DNA from: AV40 sp038230255
GTDB taxonomy: Bacteria > Verrucomicrobiota > Verrucomicrobiia > Chthoniobacterales > UBA10450
DNA length: 64,000 nucleotides
Reading direction: 5' to 3'
Assembly (NCBI GenBank): GCA_038230255.1
Contig: JBBRNP010000008.1
Span: forward strand, 106,466-170,465
Part shown: positions 26,359 through 34,558 of the stretch, in pieces
Layout of the letters: each line of letters begins with the position of its first letter
How positions within the stretch are numbered: position 1 is the stretch's first letter
Position numbers and translations under genes: made by a program
Notes under the pieces: generated by a model
Databases searched by the model: none
What the model was told of the DNA's origin: nothing
Seen by the model: the letters and a program-made list of their open reading frames with translations, nothing else

Positions 26359-28053
26359 ATGAACAAAACAAAACTTGCGGCTGGCAATACGCCTAAACCG
26401 AATGGTCGCCATCGCAATGGAGCGAACGGCGCCCGCCATAACGGGGCGCGTGGCAAGAACCGCAATTCAACCCGTCGCGCCCAACTTGGATCGGCAACAT
26501 CCAATTTAGCCGAGAGAAAAAAAAGTCTCCCATTTCAGCAATCGGAGTCGCGATATCAAGCACTGTTCAATCTTGTCCCCGTAGCTGTTTACGCGTGCGA
26601 CGCGAATGGCGTCATCGAAGAATACAACCAACGCGCGGCCGACCTGTGGGGCTGTGAGCCGGGCCGTAATGGGAACGGGCCGAGGTTCTGCGGCTCCTAC
26701 AGAATTTATTATCCGGACGGACGCCCGATGCCTCATGAAACGTGTCCAATGGCGAGGGCCTTGCGAGGAGAAGAACTCTCGCCGGAAGACTTGGAAATTA
26801 TTGTCGAGAAACCGGACGGGGAGCGCCGGCACGTGATTCCCGCGCCGCAAATATTACGAGACGGCCGCGGCAAAATCGTCGGAGCCATCAATTGCCTCTA
26901 CGACATTACCGAGCGCAAGCGTGCCGAGGAAGCTGTTCGCGCGAGTGAGGGACAATTCCGGGCTGTGTTCAATCAAACCATCAGTGGCATTGCGCAGACG
27001 GATTTGACGGGACGGTTCGTGCTCGTCAACGATCGCTATTGCCAAATCGTGGGACGTTCCCGCGAAGAGCTGCTCGAACTGCGAATGCAAGACATTACCA
27101 ATCCGGAGGATTTGGCGGCCAACGTGAAAAAATTCCGTGCCCTGGCGAAGGGAACCGGCGCGAACTTCGTCACCGAAAAACGATACCTTCGGCCTGACGC
27201 CTCGAGCGTCTGGGTCCATAACGACGTGTCGGCGATCCGCGACTCTGAAGACAACGTCCGCTCCATCGTCGCCGTCGTCACCGACATCACGCAACGCAAA
27301 AAAGCTGAAACCGCGCTAGAACAATCAAGACGATTACTGGAAAAGCTCGTTCAACAAAGAACGAAAGCACTGCGTGTCGCCAATTCCGAACTGGAAAGCG
27401 AAATCGCGAGACGTAAAGGGCTGGAAGGCCAAATCCTTGAAATCAGCGACCGCGAACAGGAGCGGCTCGGCCAGGACTTGCACGACGGACTTTGCCAGCA
27501 ACTGACTGCGATCGGATTTTTGGTTCGCGCCACCGCCTTGCGCCTTAGGGACCATCGGGTGGTGCAAACGGAAGACTTAGAAAAAATCGCCCAGCTGATC
27601 AACAGCTCGGTCCTGGATGCGCGGAATATCGCGCGTGACCTTCACAAGGAAGAGATCGAGGCGCCTGAATTTTTGCCCGCGCTCGAAGACCTGGTGCACC
27701 GCAAAATTTGGAAAACGCCGTGCCGTCTCGAGTTGAAAACCGAAGTGAACATCGAAGACGACAAAGTGGCGTCGCAACTTTACCGGATTTTGCGCGAAGC
27801 GCTGATCAACGCGAACAAGCACGCTCGCGCCACTCAAATTGTTTTGGAAGTGCGCCGCGTTAAAAAGGACCTTGTATTTAATGTGACCGACAATGGCGTC
27901 GGACTTAGCAAGAAACCAAAGGCCGGCCAGGGCCTGGGTTTTCACATTATGCAATACCGGGCCCAATCGATTGGCGCGCGGCTGGAATTCGAGTCTCGCA
28001 AGAAAGGCGGATCGCGTGTCTCGTGTTATCTGCCATTGTCGGTGATCAAGTGA
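26359..28053 (+). CDS. Soluble PAS-PAS sensor histidine kinase (NarL-system type)
   Basis: A 564-residue cytosolic kinase with no membrane helix. After an Asn/Arg-rich N-terminus come PAS 1 (about residues 55-190, YQALFNLVPVAVYACDANGV, then PAC end YDITERKRAEEAV) and PAS 2 (about 195-320, FRAVFNQTISGIAQTDLTG, ending VTDITQRKKAE). A coiled coil follows, then HisKA_3 with the phospho-acceptor His375 in GQDLHDGLCQQL, and an HATPase domain (REALINANKHARA, DNGVG, GLGFHIMQYR). Its end overlaps the next regulator start (GTGA). ATG 26359 is preferred to TTG 26347. Confidence 0.92.
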   Translation: MNKTKLAAGNTPKPNGRHRNGANGARHNGARGKNRNSTRRAQLGSATSNLAERKKSLPFQQSESRYQALFNLVPVAVYACDANGVIEEYNQRAADLWGCEPGRNGNGPRFCGSYRIYYPDGRPMPHETCPMARALRGEELSPEDLEIIVEKPDGERRHVIPAPQILRDGRGKIVGAINCLYDITERKRAEEAVRASEGQFRAVFNQTISGIAQTDLTGRFVLVNDRYCQIVGRSREELLELRMQDITNPEDLAANVKKFRALAKGTGANFVTEKRYLRPDASSVWVHNDVSAIRDSEDNVRSIVAVVTDITQRKKAETALEQSRRLLEKLVQQRTKALRVANSELESEIARRKGLEGQILEISDREQERLGQDLHDGLCQQLTAIGFLVRATALRLRDHRVVQTEDLEKIAQLINSSVLDARNIARDLHKEEIEAPEFLPALEDLVHRKIWKTPCRLELKTEVNIEDDKVASQLYRILREALINANKHARATQIVLEVRRVKKDLVFNVTDNGVGLSKKPKAGQGLGFHIMQYRAQSIGARLEFESRKKGGSRVSCYLPLSVIK

Positions 28054-28751
28054 AGAGCGCCACCGCGGTCAAAAAAAATCCGAAGCCGGGCCCCAAACCA
28101 GAGAAGGCACAGCGCATCGTCATAGTTGACGATCATCCCTTATTTCGAAAAGGACTCGAGCAGTTGATCAACAGCTCGGACGACGGTTTCAATATCTGCG
28201 GCGAGGCGGGAGACGCGGCCGAAGGCATGACCGTCGTTCGGCGGTTGAAACCCGATCTGGTGATTGTCGATCTTAGCCTGCCGGGCGCCAACGGCATTGA
28301 GCTAATCAAAAACATCCGCGCCGAATTTCAAAAACTACCCGTGCTCGTTGTTTCGATGCACGATGAATCGCTCTATGCTTTGCGCGCTTTGCGGGCCGGG
28401 GCCCAGGGTTACGTGATGAAACAGGAAGCGCTCGAAAATGTAGTCAATGCGATCCGCGAAGTGCTCGCGGGCCGGCCATATCTCAGCCACGACATGTCGG
28501 CAAGACTGATCACCAATTTCGCCAGCGGAAATAACCAGGCCAATCCGACCGACAAATTGAGCGATCGCGAGTTGGAGATTCTTGAATTGATCGGCAAAGG
28601 TCGCGACATCCACGAGATCGCGAAGGCGCTGCATATCAGCACCAAGACGGTCGAGACCCATCGCGCGCACATCAAAGAGAAATTGAATTTGAAGAACGCT
28701 CGTCAGGTCACTCGCTTTGCCGTGCAATGGTTGGAAGGACAGGCGGCGTGA
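28050..28751 (+). CDS. NarL/FixJ-type response regulator 1
   Basis: Receiver plus LuxR-type DNA-binding domain, 233 residues from GTG 28050, which overlaps the kinase stop. The receiver shows IVIVDDHPLFRKGL, the phospho-acceptor Asp74 in VIVDLSLPGANG, and VLVVSMHDE. The HTH domain holds LSDREIEILELIGKG-like LSDRELEILELIGKG and STKTVETHRAHIKEKL. It is the cognate partner of the kinase. The 10-mer at 28265 spans the codon of the phosphorylated Asp. Confidence 0.93.
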   Translation: MKSATAVKKNPKPGPKPEKAQRIVIVDDHPLFRKGLEQLINSSDDGFNICGEAGDAAEGMTVVRRLKPDLVIVDLSLPGANGIELIKNIRAEFQKLPVLVVSMHDESLYALRALRAGAQGYVMKQEALENVVNAIREVLAGRPYLSHDMSARLITNFASGNNQANPTDKLSDRELEILELIGKGRDIHEIAKALHISTKTVETHRAHIKEKLNLKNARQVTRFAVQWLEGQAA

Positions 28752-28770
28752 AAAGATTTATCGAATTAAA

Positions 28771-28790
28771 GACTTAATGATTTAACGATT
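28771..28790. repeat. Left inverted repeat of the S23 cassette
   Basis: GACTTAATGATTTAACGATT, AT-rich unlike its surroundings. Its inverted partner, with an 8-base insertion, lies at 29152-29179 on the other side of the four-helix-bundle gene. Confidence 0.6.
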
Positions 28791-28794
28791 GCGA

Positions 28795-29160
28795 ATGGAT
28801 CGACTCGATCAAGCGAAACAGCTGCAAGATAGAACAAAGAAATTCGCGGTGCGGATTATCAAGGCATTTACTGGGCTTCCCAAGAATGAAGCGACGCGTG
28901 TCGTGGGCCGGCAATTTCTTCGATCAGGTACTTCTCTTGCAGCCAACTACCGGGCGGCTTGCCGCGCGCGATCCGCAGCCGACTTCATTTCGAAGATCGC
29001 TGTCGTCACCGAAGAGACAGACGAAACTCTGTTTTGGTTTGAGCTGCTGATCGAAGCCGAGTTGATAAATGCGAAAGTGATTCAGCCCCTGATGTCAGAA
29101 TGTGATGAGCTCTTGAAAATATTTTCGGCATCGCTGGCCACGGCAAAGGCAAATCGTTAA
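28795..29160 (+). CDS. Four-helix-bundle (23S rRNA intervening sequence type) protein
   Basis: A 121-residue protein of the S23/IVP family. The typical blocks are LPKNEATRVVGRQFLRSGTS, SLAANYRAACRARSAADFIS and ETDETLFWFELLIEAELIN. These proteins are often carried by small mobile cassettes in rRNA genes or between genes; their molecular role is unknown. It sits between two related response regulators and is bracketed by AT-rich inverted repeats (28771-28790, 29152-29179), so it looks inserted into an existing operon. Confidence 0.88.
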   Translation: MDRLDQAKQLQDRTKKFAVRIIKAFTGLPKNEATRVVGRQFLRSGTSLAANYRAACRARSAADFISKIAVVTEETDETLFWFELLIEAELINAKVIQPLMSECDELLKIFSASLATAKANR

Positions 29161-29179
29161 ATCTCTAAATCATTCAGTC
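29152..29179. repeat. Right inverted repeat of the S23 cassette
   Basis: The complement reads GACTGAATGATTT, then AGAGATTT, then AACGATT. It matches the left repeat at 28771-28790 with one substitution and an 8-base internal insertion. It overlaps the last codons of the S23 gene. Confidence 0.6.
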
Positions 29180-29189
29180 GTTGAATTTC

Positions 29190-29861
29190 ATGTCCTCCAA
29201 GCATGCTCCGCAAAATAAAAAACGCGTCCTTTTGGTCGACGATCATCCTGTCTTGCGCAAGGGCCTCGCCCGCCTGATCGATTCGAAAGAAGAATTCGCC
29301 GTCTGCGGCGAAGCGAGCACGGCGGTTGACGCGATGGCGCTGATTCGAGAAGTCGAACCCGATCTCGTCATCGTCGATATCGGTTTGCCCGACACCAGCG
29401 GCATCGAATTGACGAAAACGATTCGCGCCGAATTTGAAAAGCTGCCGGTCCTGATTCTTTCCATGCATGAAGAAGCGCTTTACGCGACCCGCGCGCTGCG
29501 GGCAGGCGCGATGGGTTACATTGTGAAACAGGACGCGATCGACAACATCGCCGCCGCGCTGCGAGACGCACTAAACGGACGACGTTATCTTAGCCCGGTA
29601 ATCGCAGCGCAGCTCCAGCATAACGGTCCCGATGGAAAAACTTCGACCGATGATCCAGTTAGTCTCTTGACCGACCGCGAATTTGAAATCTTCGAGATGA
29701 TCGGCAAGGGCCACGAAGTTCGCGAAATTTCCGACGCGCTCGGCCTTAGCCCAAAAACTGTGGAGACGCATCGGACCAACATTAAAGAAAAACTGAAGCT
29801 TAAAAACGCACGACAGGTTGCACGTCTGGCGATGCAATGGCTCGGTCAACGCGCGGTGTAA
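29190..29861 (+). CDS. NarL/FixJ-type response regulator 2
   Basis: A 223-residue paralogue of the regulator at 28050, with Asp63 as phospho-acceptor in VIVDIGLPDTSG, the receiver start VLLVDDHPVLRKGL, and HTH motifs LTDREFEIFEMIGKG and SPKTVETHRTNIKEKL. The two share most of their residues, so a tandem duplication followed by insertion of the S23 cassette is likely. Start ATG 29190 follows closely on the cassette. Confidence 0.93.
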   Translation: MSSKHAPQNKKRVLLVDDHPVLRKGLARLIDSKEEFAVCGEASTAVDAMALIREVEPDLVIVDIGLPDTSGIELTKTIRAEFEKLPVLILSMHEEALYATRALRAGAMGYIVKQDAIDNIAAALRDALNGRRYLSPVIAAQLQHNGPDGKTSTDDPVSLLTDREFEIFEMIGKGHEVREISDALGLSPKTVETHRTNIKEKLKLKNARQVARLAMQWLGQRAV

Positions 29862-29878
29862 TCGAACCGGGTTGGAGC

Positions 29879-30547
29879 ATGCGAGCGAACGCAAAGATCG
29901 ACCTCCTCCTCGTCGCACTGCTCAGCATTTTCATTTGCGCTTCATCATTCGCGACCACCAAAGGTCTGAGCCAGATCGTGACGCCCGAGTTGCAACCCGA
30001 AGGCGACCTCTCTCTGAGCCTGCAAATTCAGGACAAGCGCATCGCCAATCCCTACGAACTCCAAGCCGAGATTGGCGTGACAAAATGGGCCGAAATTGCC
30101 GTGTTCCAAGGCTTCGACCCGAATGATGAGATTCTTGCGACCGAGTTCGGCATCCTGACGAAAGAGCCTTACCTGCTTTCAGTCGGTTTCGTCGATTGGT
30201 CACCGCGCCGGGGTGTCGATCCCAAGCCTTACCTCGAAGCCGGTTATTATCTGGAGCATCACAAGTTCATCGCTGGAATCATTCACGCGGTTTACAAAAA
30301 CGAAGCCATTCTTGGTTACGCCTATGACTTTAATAAAACCTGGCGCGTGCAGGTTGATTGGATAAGCGGATCTGAAAACGCATCGACCATCGGTTTCACC
30401 TGCAACCTGACGCGTGATTTTCAATTCAATCCGGCCCTTTACGTGAACAACGGGCCGCATCACGATTTAATGGGTTACATCGTTTTCAGCTACACCTTTC
30501 ATTTGTGGGGTGGAAAATCCGAGACCGTCGCTCCAGCTCCGAAGTGA
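29879..30547 (+). CDS. Secreted or outer-membrane protein of unknown function
   Basis: From ATG 29879 the product has 222 residues with a signal peptide (ANAKIDLLLVALLSIFICAS). The mature part has beta-strand patterns ending in GYIVFSYTFHLWGG, suggesting a small barrel. Short steps such as KPYLEAGYYLEHHKFIAGII support this. It follows the second regulator by 17 bp and precedes the metal cluster. Near-match AAGATCGACC at 29894 lies in the signal peptide. Confidence 0.65.
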   Translation: MRANAKIDLLLVALLSIFICASSFATTKGLSQIVTPELQPEGDLSLSLQIQDKRIANPYELQAEIGVTKWAEIAVFQGFDPNDEILATEFGILTKEPYLLSVGFVDWSPRRGVDPKPYLEAGYYLEHHKFIAGIIHAVYKNEAILGYAYDFNKTWRVQVDWISGSENASTIGFTCNLTRDFQFNPALYVNNGPHHDLMGYIVFSYTFHLWGGKSETVAPAPK

Positions 30548-30599
30548 CCGCGCAAAAAGAGGTTGCGGGATTGACCGACCGGACAGAAGCTCGTCTTCA

Positions 30600-30911
30600 A
30601 TGAGAAGCAGCAGGAGCGACCGTGCCGTTGTCGCTACTTTCCTTTGCCTGGCTTTTCTTTGGACGCTGGCGCTGAGCGCTTCGCCACAATTGCACCAGCG
30701 CATTCATCGGGACGCAAACCGAGTGGATCACGGTTGTGCTGTTACCATGTTTGCCTCCGGCAGCTACGATCATTCTCCAACTGTCCCGCTCGTCAGCGTT
30801 CCGGCTCTCGTCGATCAATTGGCTCCAGTTCCGGCGTTGACTCCGCAGCTGGTTGAGTCGGCGTTTCTTCTCGCTCGAATTTTCGAGCACGCGCCGCCCG
30901 CGCACTCCTGA
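30600..30911 (+). CDS. Small secreted His/Cys-containing protein at the head of a metal cluster
   Basis: A 103-residue protein from ATG 30600 with a signal-like N-terminal helix (AVVATFLCLAFLWTLALSAS), then PQLHQRIHRDANRVDHGCAV, a His/Cys block that could bind metal, and a hydrophobic end. It resembles small DUF2946-type proteins in layout. It is the first of six consecutive genes for metal handling, and a metal sensor or chaperone role is only inferred from that. Confidence 0.5.
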   Translation: MRSSRSDRAVVATFLCLAFLWTLALSASPQLHQRIHRDANRVDHGCAVTMFASGSYDHSPTVPLVSVPALVDQLAPVPALTPQLVESAFLLARIFEHAPPAHS

Positions 30912-30912
30912 C

Positions 30913-30977
30913 CGTTAACTGTCCCGCGTCCGCGGGATGGCGGCGCAGTACGCGTTCATGGCGTCGCCAGTTTAACG
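30913..30977. repeat. Two-hairpin palindromic element in front of the porin gene
   Basis: Ends CGTTAACTG and CAGTTTAACG (one base bulge) enclose the hairpin TCCCGCG-tc-CGCGGGA and a second GGCG...CGTCGCC arm. The first hairpin, GTCCCGCGTCCGCGGGATG at 30921, recurs with one change at 63547. Confidence 0.6.
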
Positions 30978-31034
30978 TGCGCGAACGCAAATTCGTTAGG
31001 CAATTTGGCCGGAGTTTTTAATCAGGAGTTTTTA

Positions 31035-32630
31035 ATGAACAAATTTATTTGGATTGGAGTGGCGACCGCCGCGCTCGCGACCGCGCGCGCGCAGGACGCG
31101 GCGTCCACGCCGGTTCTGTCCCCGGACGTTGAAGATTTGCGTCAGCAGGTTCAAGCACTCACCGAGACCGTGAAGGAGTTGAAGCAACAAGTGAAAGATC
31201 AGCAAGCAGCAATTGGGAAAGCGAATGCAAGCGCGCCTTCGTCATCCCCAAATCCGGAAACGTCAGCTGTTGCCGCAACAACCTCTACGCCCCCCGCGGC
31301 AGCGCATTTCGCGACCGAAGATGCGTCAGTTGTTTCATCGACAACGACCTCATCGTCGGCTTCGTCCGGTTCGAGTGTGAACGCCAATGGAACCGCGTTG
31401 TCCGGAAATTTTCCGACCAGCGACACCTCAGTCGTCTCATCGACGTCGGAAACAATTTCCAGCACTGGAACTGGCGCTTCCTTGACTCAACCGATCTCCA
31501 TCGGTGGCGGTAAGAATTATATGAACCTGTCGTTGGACGGATTGTTTGCGCTCGCCGGCTCGAGCGCGCGCGATCTCGATCACATCGAAGTAGGCGACCA
31601 CGATCCACAACAGCGCGGGTTCAACGCGCGCAACATCGAGCTCGCGTTCGATGGCGCGGTCGATCCCTACTTCGAAGGTTTCGCCAACATTGTCTTCAAG
31701 CTCGATAACGACAACCAGACTGAGGTCGAAGTCGAAGAGGCGTTCCTGCAAACGACCAGTTTGCCTTTCAACTTGCAATTGAAGGCCGGACAATTCTTTT
31801 CGGCCTTTGGCCGGATCAATCCGACCCATCCGCACACTTGGGATTTCGCGGACGCTCCCATCGTGCACGGTCGTCTTCTCGGTCCGGACGGTTTGCGTGG
31901 CGTCGGAGCGCAAATCTCCTGGATCGTGCCCGTTCCGTGGTATTCGCAATTAATTCTCGCGGTCCAAAACGGCCGCGGCAGCACCGGTTATTCGTTTCGT
32001 AATCCAGGCGACGGTGGAATGTTTTTCGATCGCCAAACAACCGATCGCGAACTGCGCGGCTTGCAGGATTTGGTCTGGGTCCCGCGCTGGGAAAATTCAG
32101 TTGATCTGAGCCCGACTCAGGTGGTGCTGGCTGGAGTTTCCGGCGCGTTTGGGTCGAACGAGACCGGCGCGAATTCGCGGACGCAGATTTACGGCGCGGA
32201 TTTTCTCTACAAATGGAAAAGCGCGAATGCGGAAGGCGGTTTCCCGTTCGTGAAATGGCAGACCGAATTCATGTATCGGCGCTTCGAAGCCGGCCGCGGC
32301 ATGAACGAATCCTTCCCGGTCGCGGAAACGTTTAACGATTGGGGACTTTACTCGCAGGTGCTTTGGGGATTCAAAAAAGGGTGGGTCGCCGGGATTCGCG
32401 GCGATTACCTGGACATGGAGGATTCCAGGTTCACCGATGATTTTGAACGGCAATCGCGTTCGCGGATCAGCGCAAACCTGACCTGGTATCCGACCGAATT
32501 CTCAAAGATCCGCTTGCAATACAACCACGACTTTCTCGCCGAAAACTTTTTCCTGCCCGGTCGCGATATCGATTCCGTCTTTCTTCAGTTCGAATTCATT
32601 CTCGGCGCCCACGGCGCTCACAAATTTTAA
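31035..32630 (+). CDS. Porin-like outer-membrane protein of the metal cluster
   Basis: A 531-residue protein; the start at 31035 is supported by AGGAG eight bases upstream. It has a signal peptide (cut near ARA-QD), a coiled coil (DVEDLRQQVQALTETVKELK), a Ser/Thr-rich linker to about residue 155, and then a barrel with RGFNARNIELAFDGAVDPYF, FNLQLKAGQFFSAFGRINPT and a terminal Phe. The layout (coiled coil plus barrel) is that of porins anchored through peptidoglycan contact. Position before ZnuA/ZnuB suggests passage of zinc or manganese. Confidence 0.8.
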   Translation: MNKFIWIGVATAALATARAQDAASTPVLSPDVEDLRQQVQALTETVKELKQQVKDQQAAIGKANASAPSSSPNPETSAVAATTSTPPAAAHFATEDASVVSSTTTSSSASSGSSVNANGTALSGNFPTSDTSVVSSTSETISSTGTGASLTQPISIGGGKNYMNLSLDGLFALAGSSARDLDHIEVGDHDPQQRGFNARNIELAFDGAVDPYFEGFANIVFKLDNDNQTEVEVEEAFLQTTSLPFNLQLKAGQFFSAFGRINPTHPHTWDFADAPIVHGRLLGPDGLRGVGAQISWIVPVPWYSQLILAVQNGRGSTGYSFRNPGDGGMFFDRQTTDRELRGLQDLVWVPRWENSVDLSPTQVVLAGVSGAFGSNETGANSRTQIYGADFLYKWKSANAEGGFPFVKWQTEFMYRRFEAGRGMNESFPVAETFNDWGLYSQVLWGFKKGWVAGIRGDYLDMEDSRFTDDFERQSRSRISANLTWYPTEFSKIRLQYNHDFLAENFFLPGRDIDSVFLQFEFILGAHGAHKF

Positions 32631-32640
32631 ATTATGCTTT

Positions 32641-32747
32641 GTCATCCTGAACGAAGTGAAGGATCTCCCAAAGACTCGAACGTCACACAATTTAATCAGC
32701 GTGATCTTCGCTTCGATTGTGAGATTCCTCGCTCCGCTCGGAATGAC
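32641..32747. repeat. Long-hairpin intergenic repeat, copy B of 3
   Basis: 107 bp from GTCATCCTGAACG to CTCGGAATGAC between the porin and znuA-like genes, inside the predicted metal operon. It could fold into a long stem in the mRNA and so set the ratio of upstream to downstream expression. Confidence 0.85.
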
Positions 32748-32780
32748 AAAGCGCGCTAGCGCCGTCCATAAATCTTAATT

Positions 32781-33680
32781 ATGAAAAAAATCTTAATAAT
32801 TCTGTCCGCGATTCTTCTAACCGCGCTATCCGCTCACGCTAAGCTCAACGTCGTTGCCACACTTCCGGATTTTGGCTCGTTCGCGCGCGAAATCGGCGGA
32901 GATAAGATCGACATCGTCGTTCTCGCCAAAGCGACCGAAGATCCGCACTTCGTCGATGCGCGTCCGAGTTTTGTGGTCTCGTTGCGCAACGCCGACGTAT
33001 TGATCGATGGCGGCGCCGAACTGGAGCTTGGCTGGTTGCCACCGCTGTTACAAAATGCCCGCAATTCAAAAATCGAGGTTGGCAAACCGGGGCGCGTTCA
33101 GGCGTCACAGGGAATTCGCCTGATGAATGTGCCGGCCAACGTAACGCGCGCCGCCGGCGATGTGCACTCGCTCGGCAATCCCCACTTCACGGTCGATCCG
33201 ATTATCGCCAAAGCGATTGCTCAGCACATCGCGCAGTCATTCACCGCGCTCGATCCGGCAAACGCCGCATTTTACGAGAGCAACGCCAAAAAATTCGAAG
33301 CGTCCATTAATGCGAGGCTTCAGGAATGGGGAGCAACCATGCTGCCGTTCAAGGACCAGCACGTCGTCGCTTATCACGATTCGTGGCCGTACTTCGCCCA
33401 TCGCTTCGGCATTAACATCGACATCTTCCTCGAACCGAAGCCCGGCATCCCGCCATCACCTTCGCATCTGGCGGAAGTAATCGCCCAAATGAAAGCGCAG
33501 CACGTCAAAGCGGTAATCGTCGAGCCGTATCACGACCGACGCGTTGCGGAAAAAGTCGCGAGCGCGACCGGTGCTAAAGTAGTGGAGTTTTCACAATTTC
33601 CCGGGGGAATTGCGGGCACCGACAGCTACGTGAAGTTGATCGACACGCTCGTTTCGCGGCTCGCTGCCGCGCTCAAGTAA
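32781..33680 (+). CDS. Metal ABC transporter substrate-binding protein (ZnuA-like)
   Basis: A 299-residue cluster A-I binding protein with signal peptide MKKILIILSAILLTALSAHA. Metal ligands of the family can be placed: His in EDPHFVDARPS, His in GNPHFTVDP, His in VVAYHDSWPYF, and a late acidic ligand near GGIAGTDSYV. No His-rich loop is present, which is typical of manganese/iron as well as of some zinc members, so the metal is uncertain. One base separates it from the permease gene. The 10-mer at 32904 encodes Lys-Ile-Asp. Confidence 0.92.
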   Translation: MKKILIILSAILLTALSAHAKLNVVATLPDFGSFAREIGGDKIDIVVLAKATEDPHFVDARPSFVVSLRNADVLIDGGAELELGWLPPLLQNARNSKIEVGKPGRVQASQGIRLMNVPANVTRAAGDVHSLGNPHFTVDPIIAKAIAQHIAQSFTALDPANAAFYESNAKKFEASINARLQEWGATMLPFKDQHVVAYHDSWPYFAHRFGINIDIFLEPKPGIPPSPSHLAEVIAQMKAQHVKAVIVEPYHDRRVAEKVASATGAKVVEFSQFPGGIAGTDSYVKLIDTLVSRLAAALK

Positions 33681-33681
33681 T

Positions 33682-34503
33682 ATGTGGGAAGTAATGTTAT
33701 GGCCGATCATGGCCTGTATCCTCTTGCCGTGGTTGCTTGTTTATCTCGGCCTCCACGTCGTTCAGCGCGGCATCATCTTTATCGACATCGCCATGGCTCA
33801 AATGGCGTCACTTGGAATTTGTCTCGCCGTCCTGTTACACCTCGATCTGGAAAGCTGGACCACATTCGGTATCGCGCTCGGTTTCACTTTAGTTGGCGCG
33901 GCCGTTTTTTCTGTAACCGGAAAACGCGAGAGTCAAATTCCACAGGAAGCGGTCATCGGAATTTCTTACGTCGTTGCAGCTGCGGCCGCAGTTTTGTTGT
34001 TAAGCCGCGCCGCGGAGGGCGACGAAGAGATCAAGAACATGCTGGTCGGAAACATTCTACTGGTGACACCGCGTGAAGTTTGGGAGCGGTTCGCGCTCTT
34101 CGTCGCGGTCGGCATTTTCCATTTTGCCTTTCGCACGAATTTCCTGCTCGTTTCCTACGATCGCGACGGTGCCTACCAAAAAGGATTGCGCGTGCGCTGG
34201 TGGGATTTTCTTTTTTATGCTGTTTTCGGCCTGGTGGTAACGAGTTTTGTGCGCATCGCCGGTGTGCTTCTGGTTTTCAGTTACCTGATTGTGCCGGCCG
34301 TTTGCGGAATCAGCCTCTCGGAGCGAATCGGGAATCGATTGTTTATCGGCTGGATCATTGCGCTACTGGGCGGTGTCGCCGGATTGTTTTTGTCCTACTG
34401 GTGGGACTTGCCCTCCGGCGCGGCGATTGTTTGCACGTTCGGAGCGCTCCTAATTGCCGTAGCGGGCTACGCACTCATTCGCGCTCGGCTTCGTGTAAAT
34501 TAG
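33682..34503 (+). CDS. Metal ABC transporter permease (ZnuB-like)
   Basis: A 273-residue inner-membrane protein with seven or eight helices. GLHVVQRGIIFIDIAMAQMA and SLGICLAVLLHLDLE at the N-terminus and SYLIVPAVCGISLSERIGNR near residue 200 are the ABC-3 family marks. It follows the binding protein directly. No gene for the ATP-binding subunit is found beside it or elsewhere in the window, which is unusual for this system. Confidence 0.9.
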   Translation: MWEVMLWPIMACILLPWLLVYLGLHVVQRGIIFIDIAMAQMASLGICLAVLLHLDLESWTTFGIALGFTLVGAAVFSVTGKRESQIPQEAVIGISYVVAAAAAVLLLSRAAEGDEEIKNMLVGNILLVTPREVWERFALFVAVGIFHFAFRTNFLLVSYDRDGAYQKGLRVRWWDFLFYAVFGLVVTSFVRIAGVLLVFSYLIVPAVCGISLSERIGNRLFIGWIIALLGGVAGLFLSYWWDLPSGAAIVCTFGALLIAVAGYALIRARLRVN

Positions 34504-34558
34504 CGGGTCGCGTCACTGCTTTTTTTGCTGACGCGATAATCGCGCTATCTTCGGGAAG

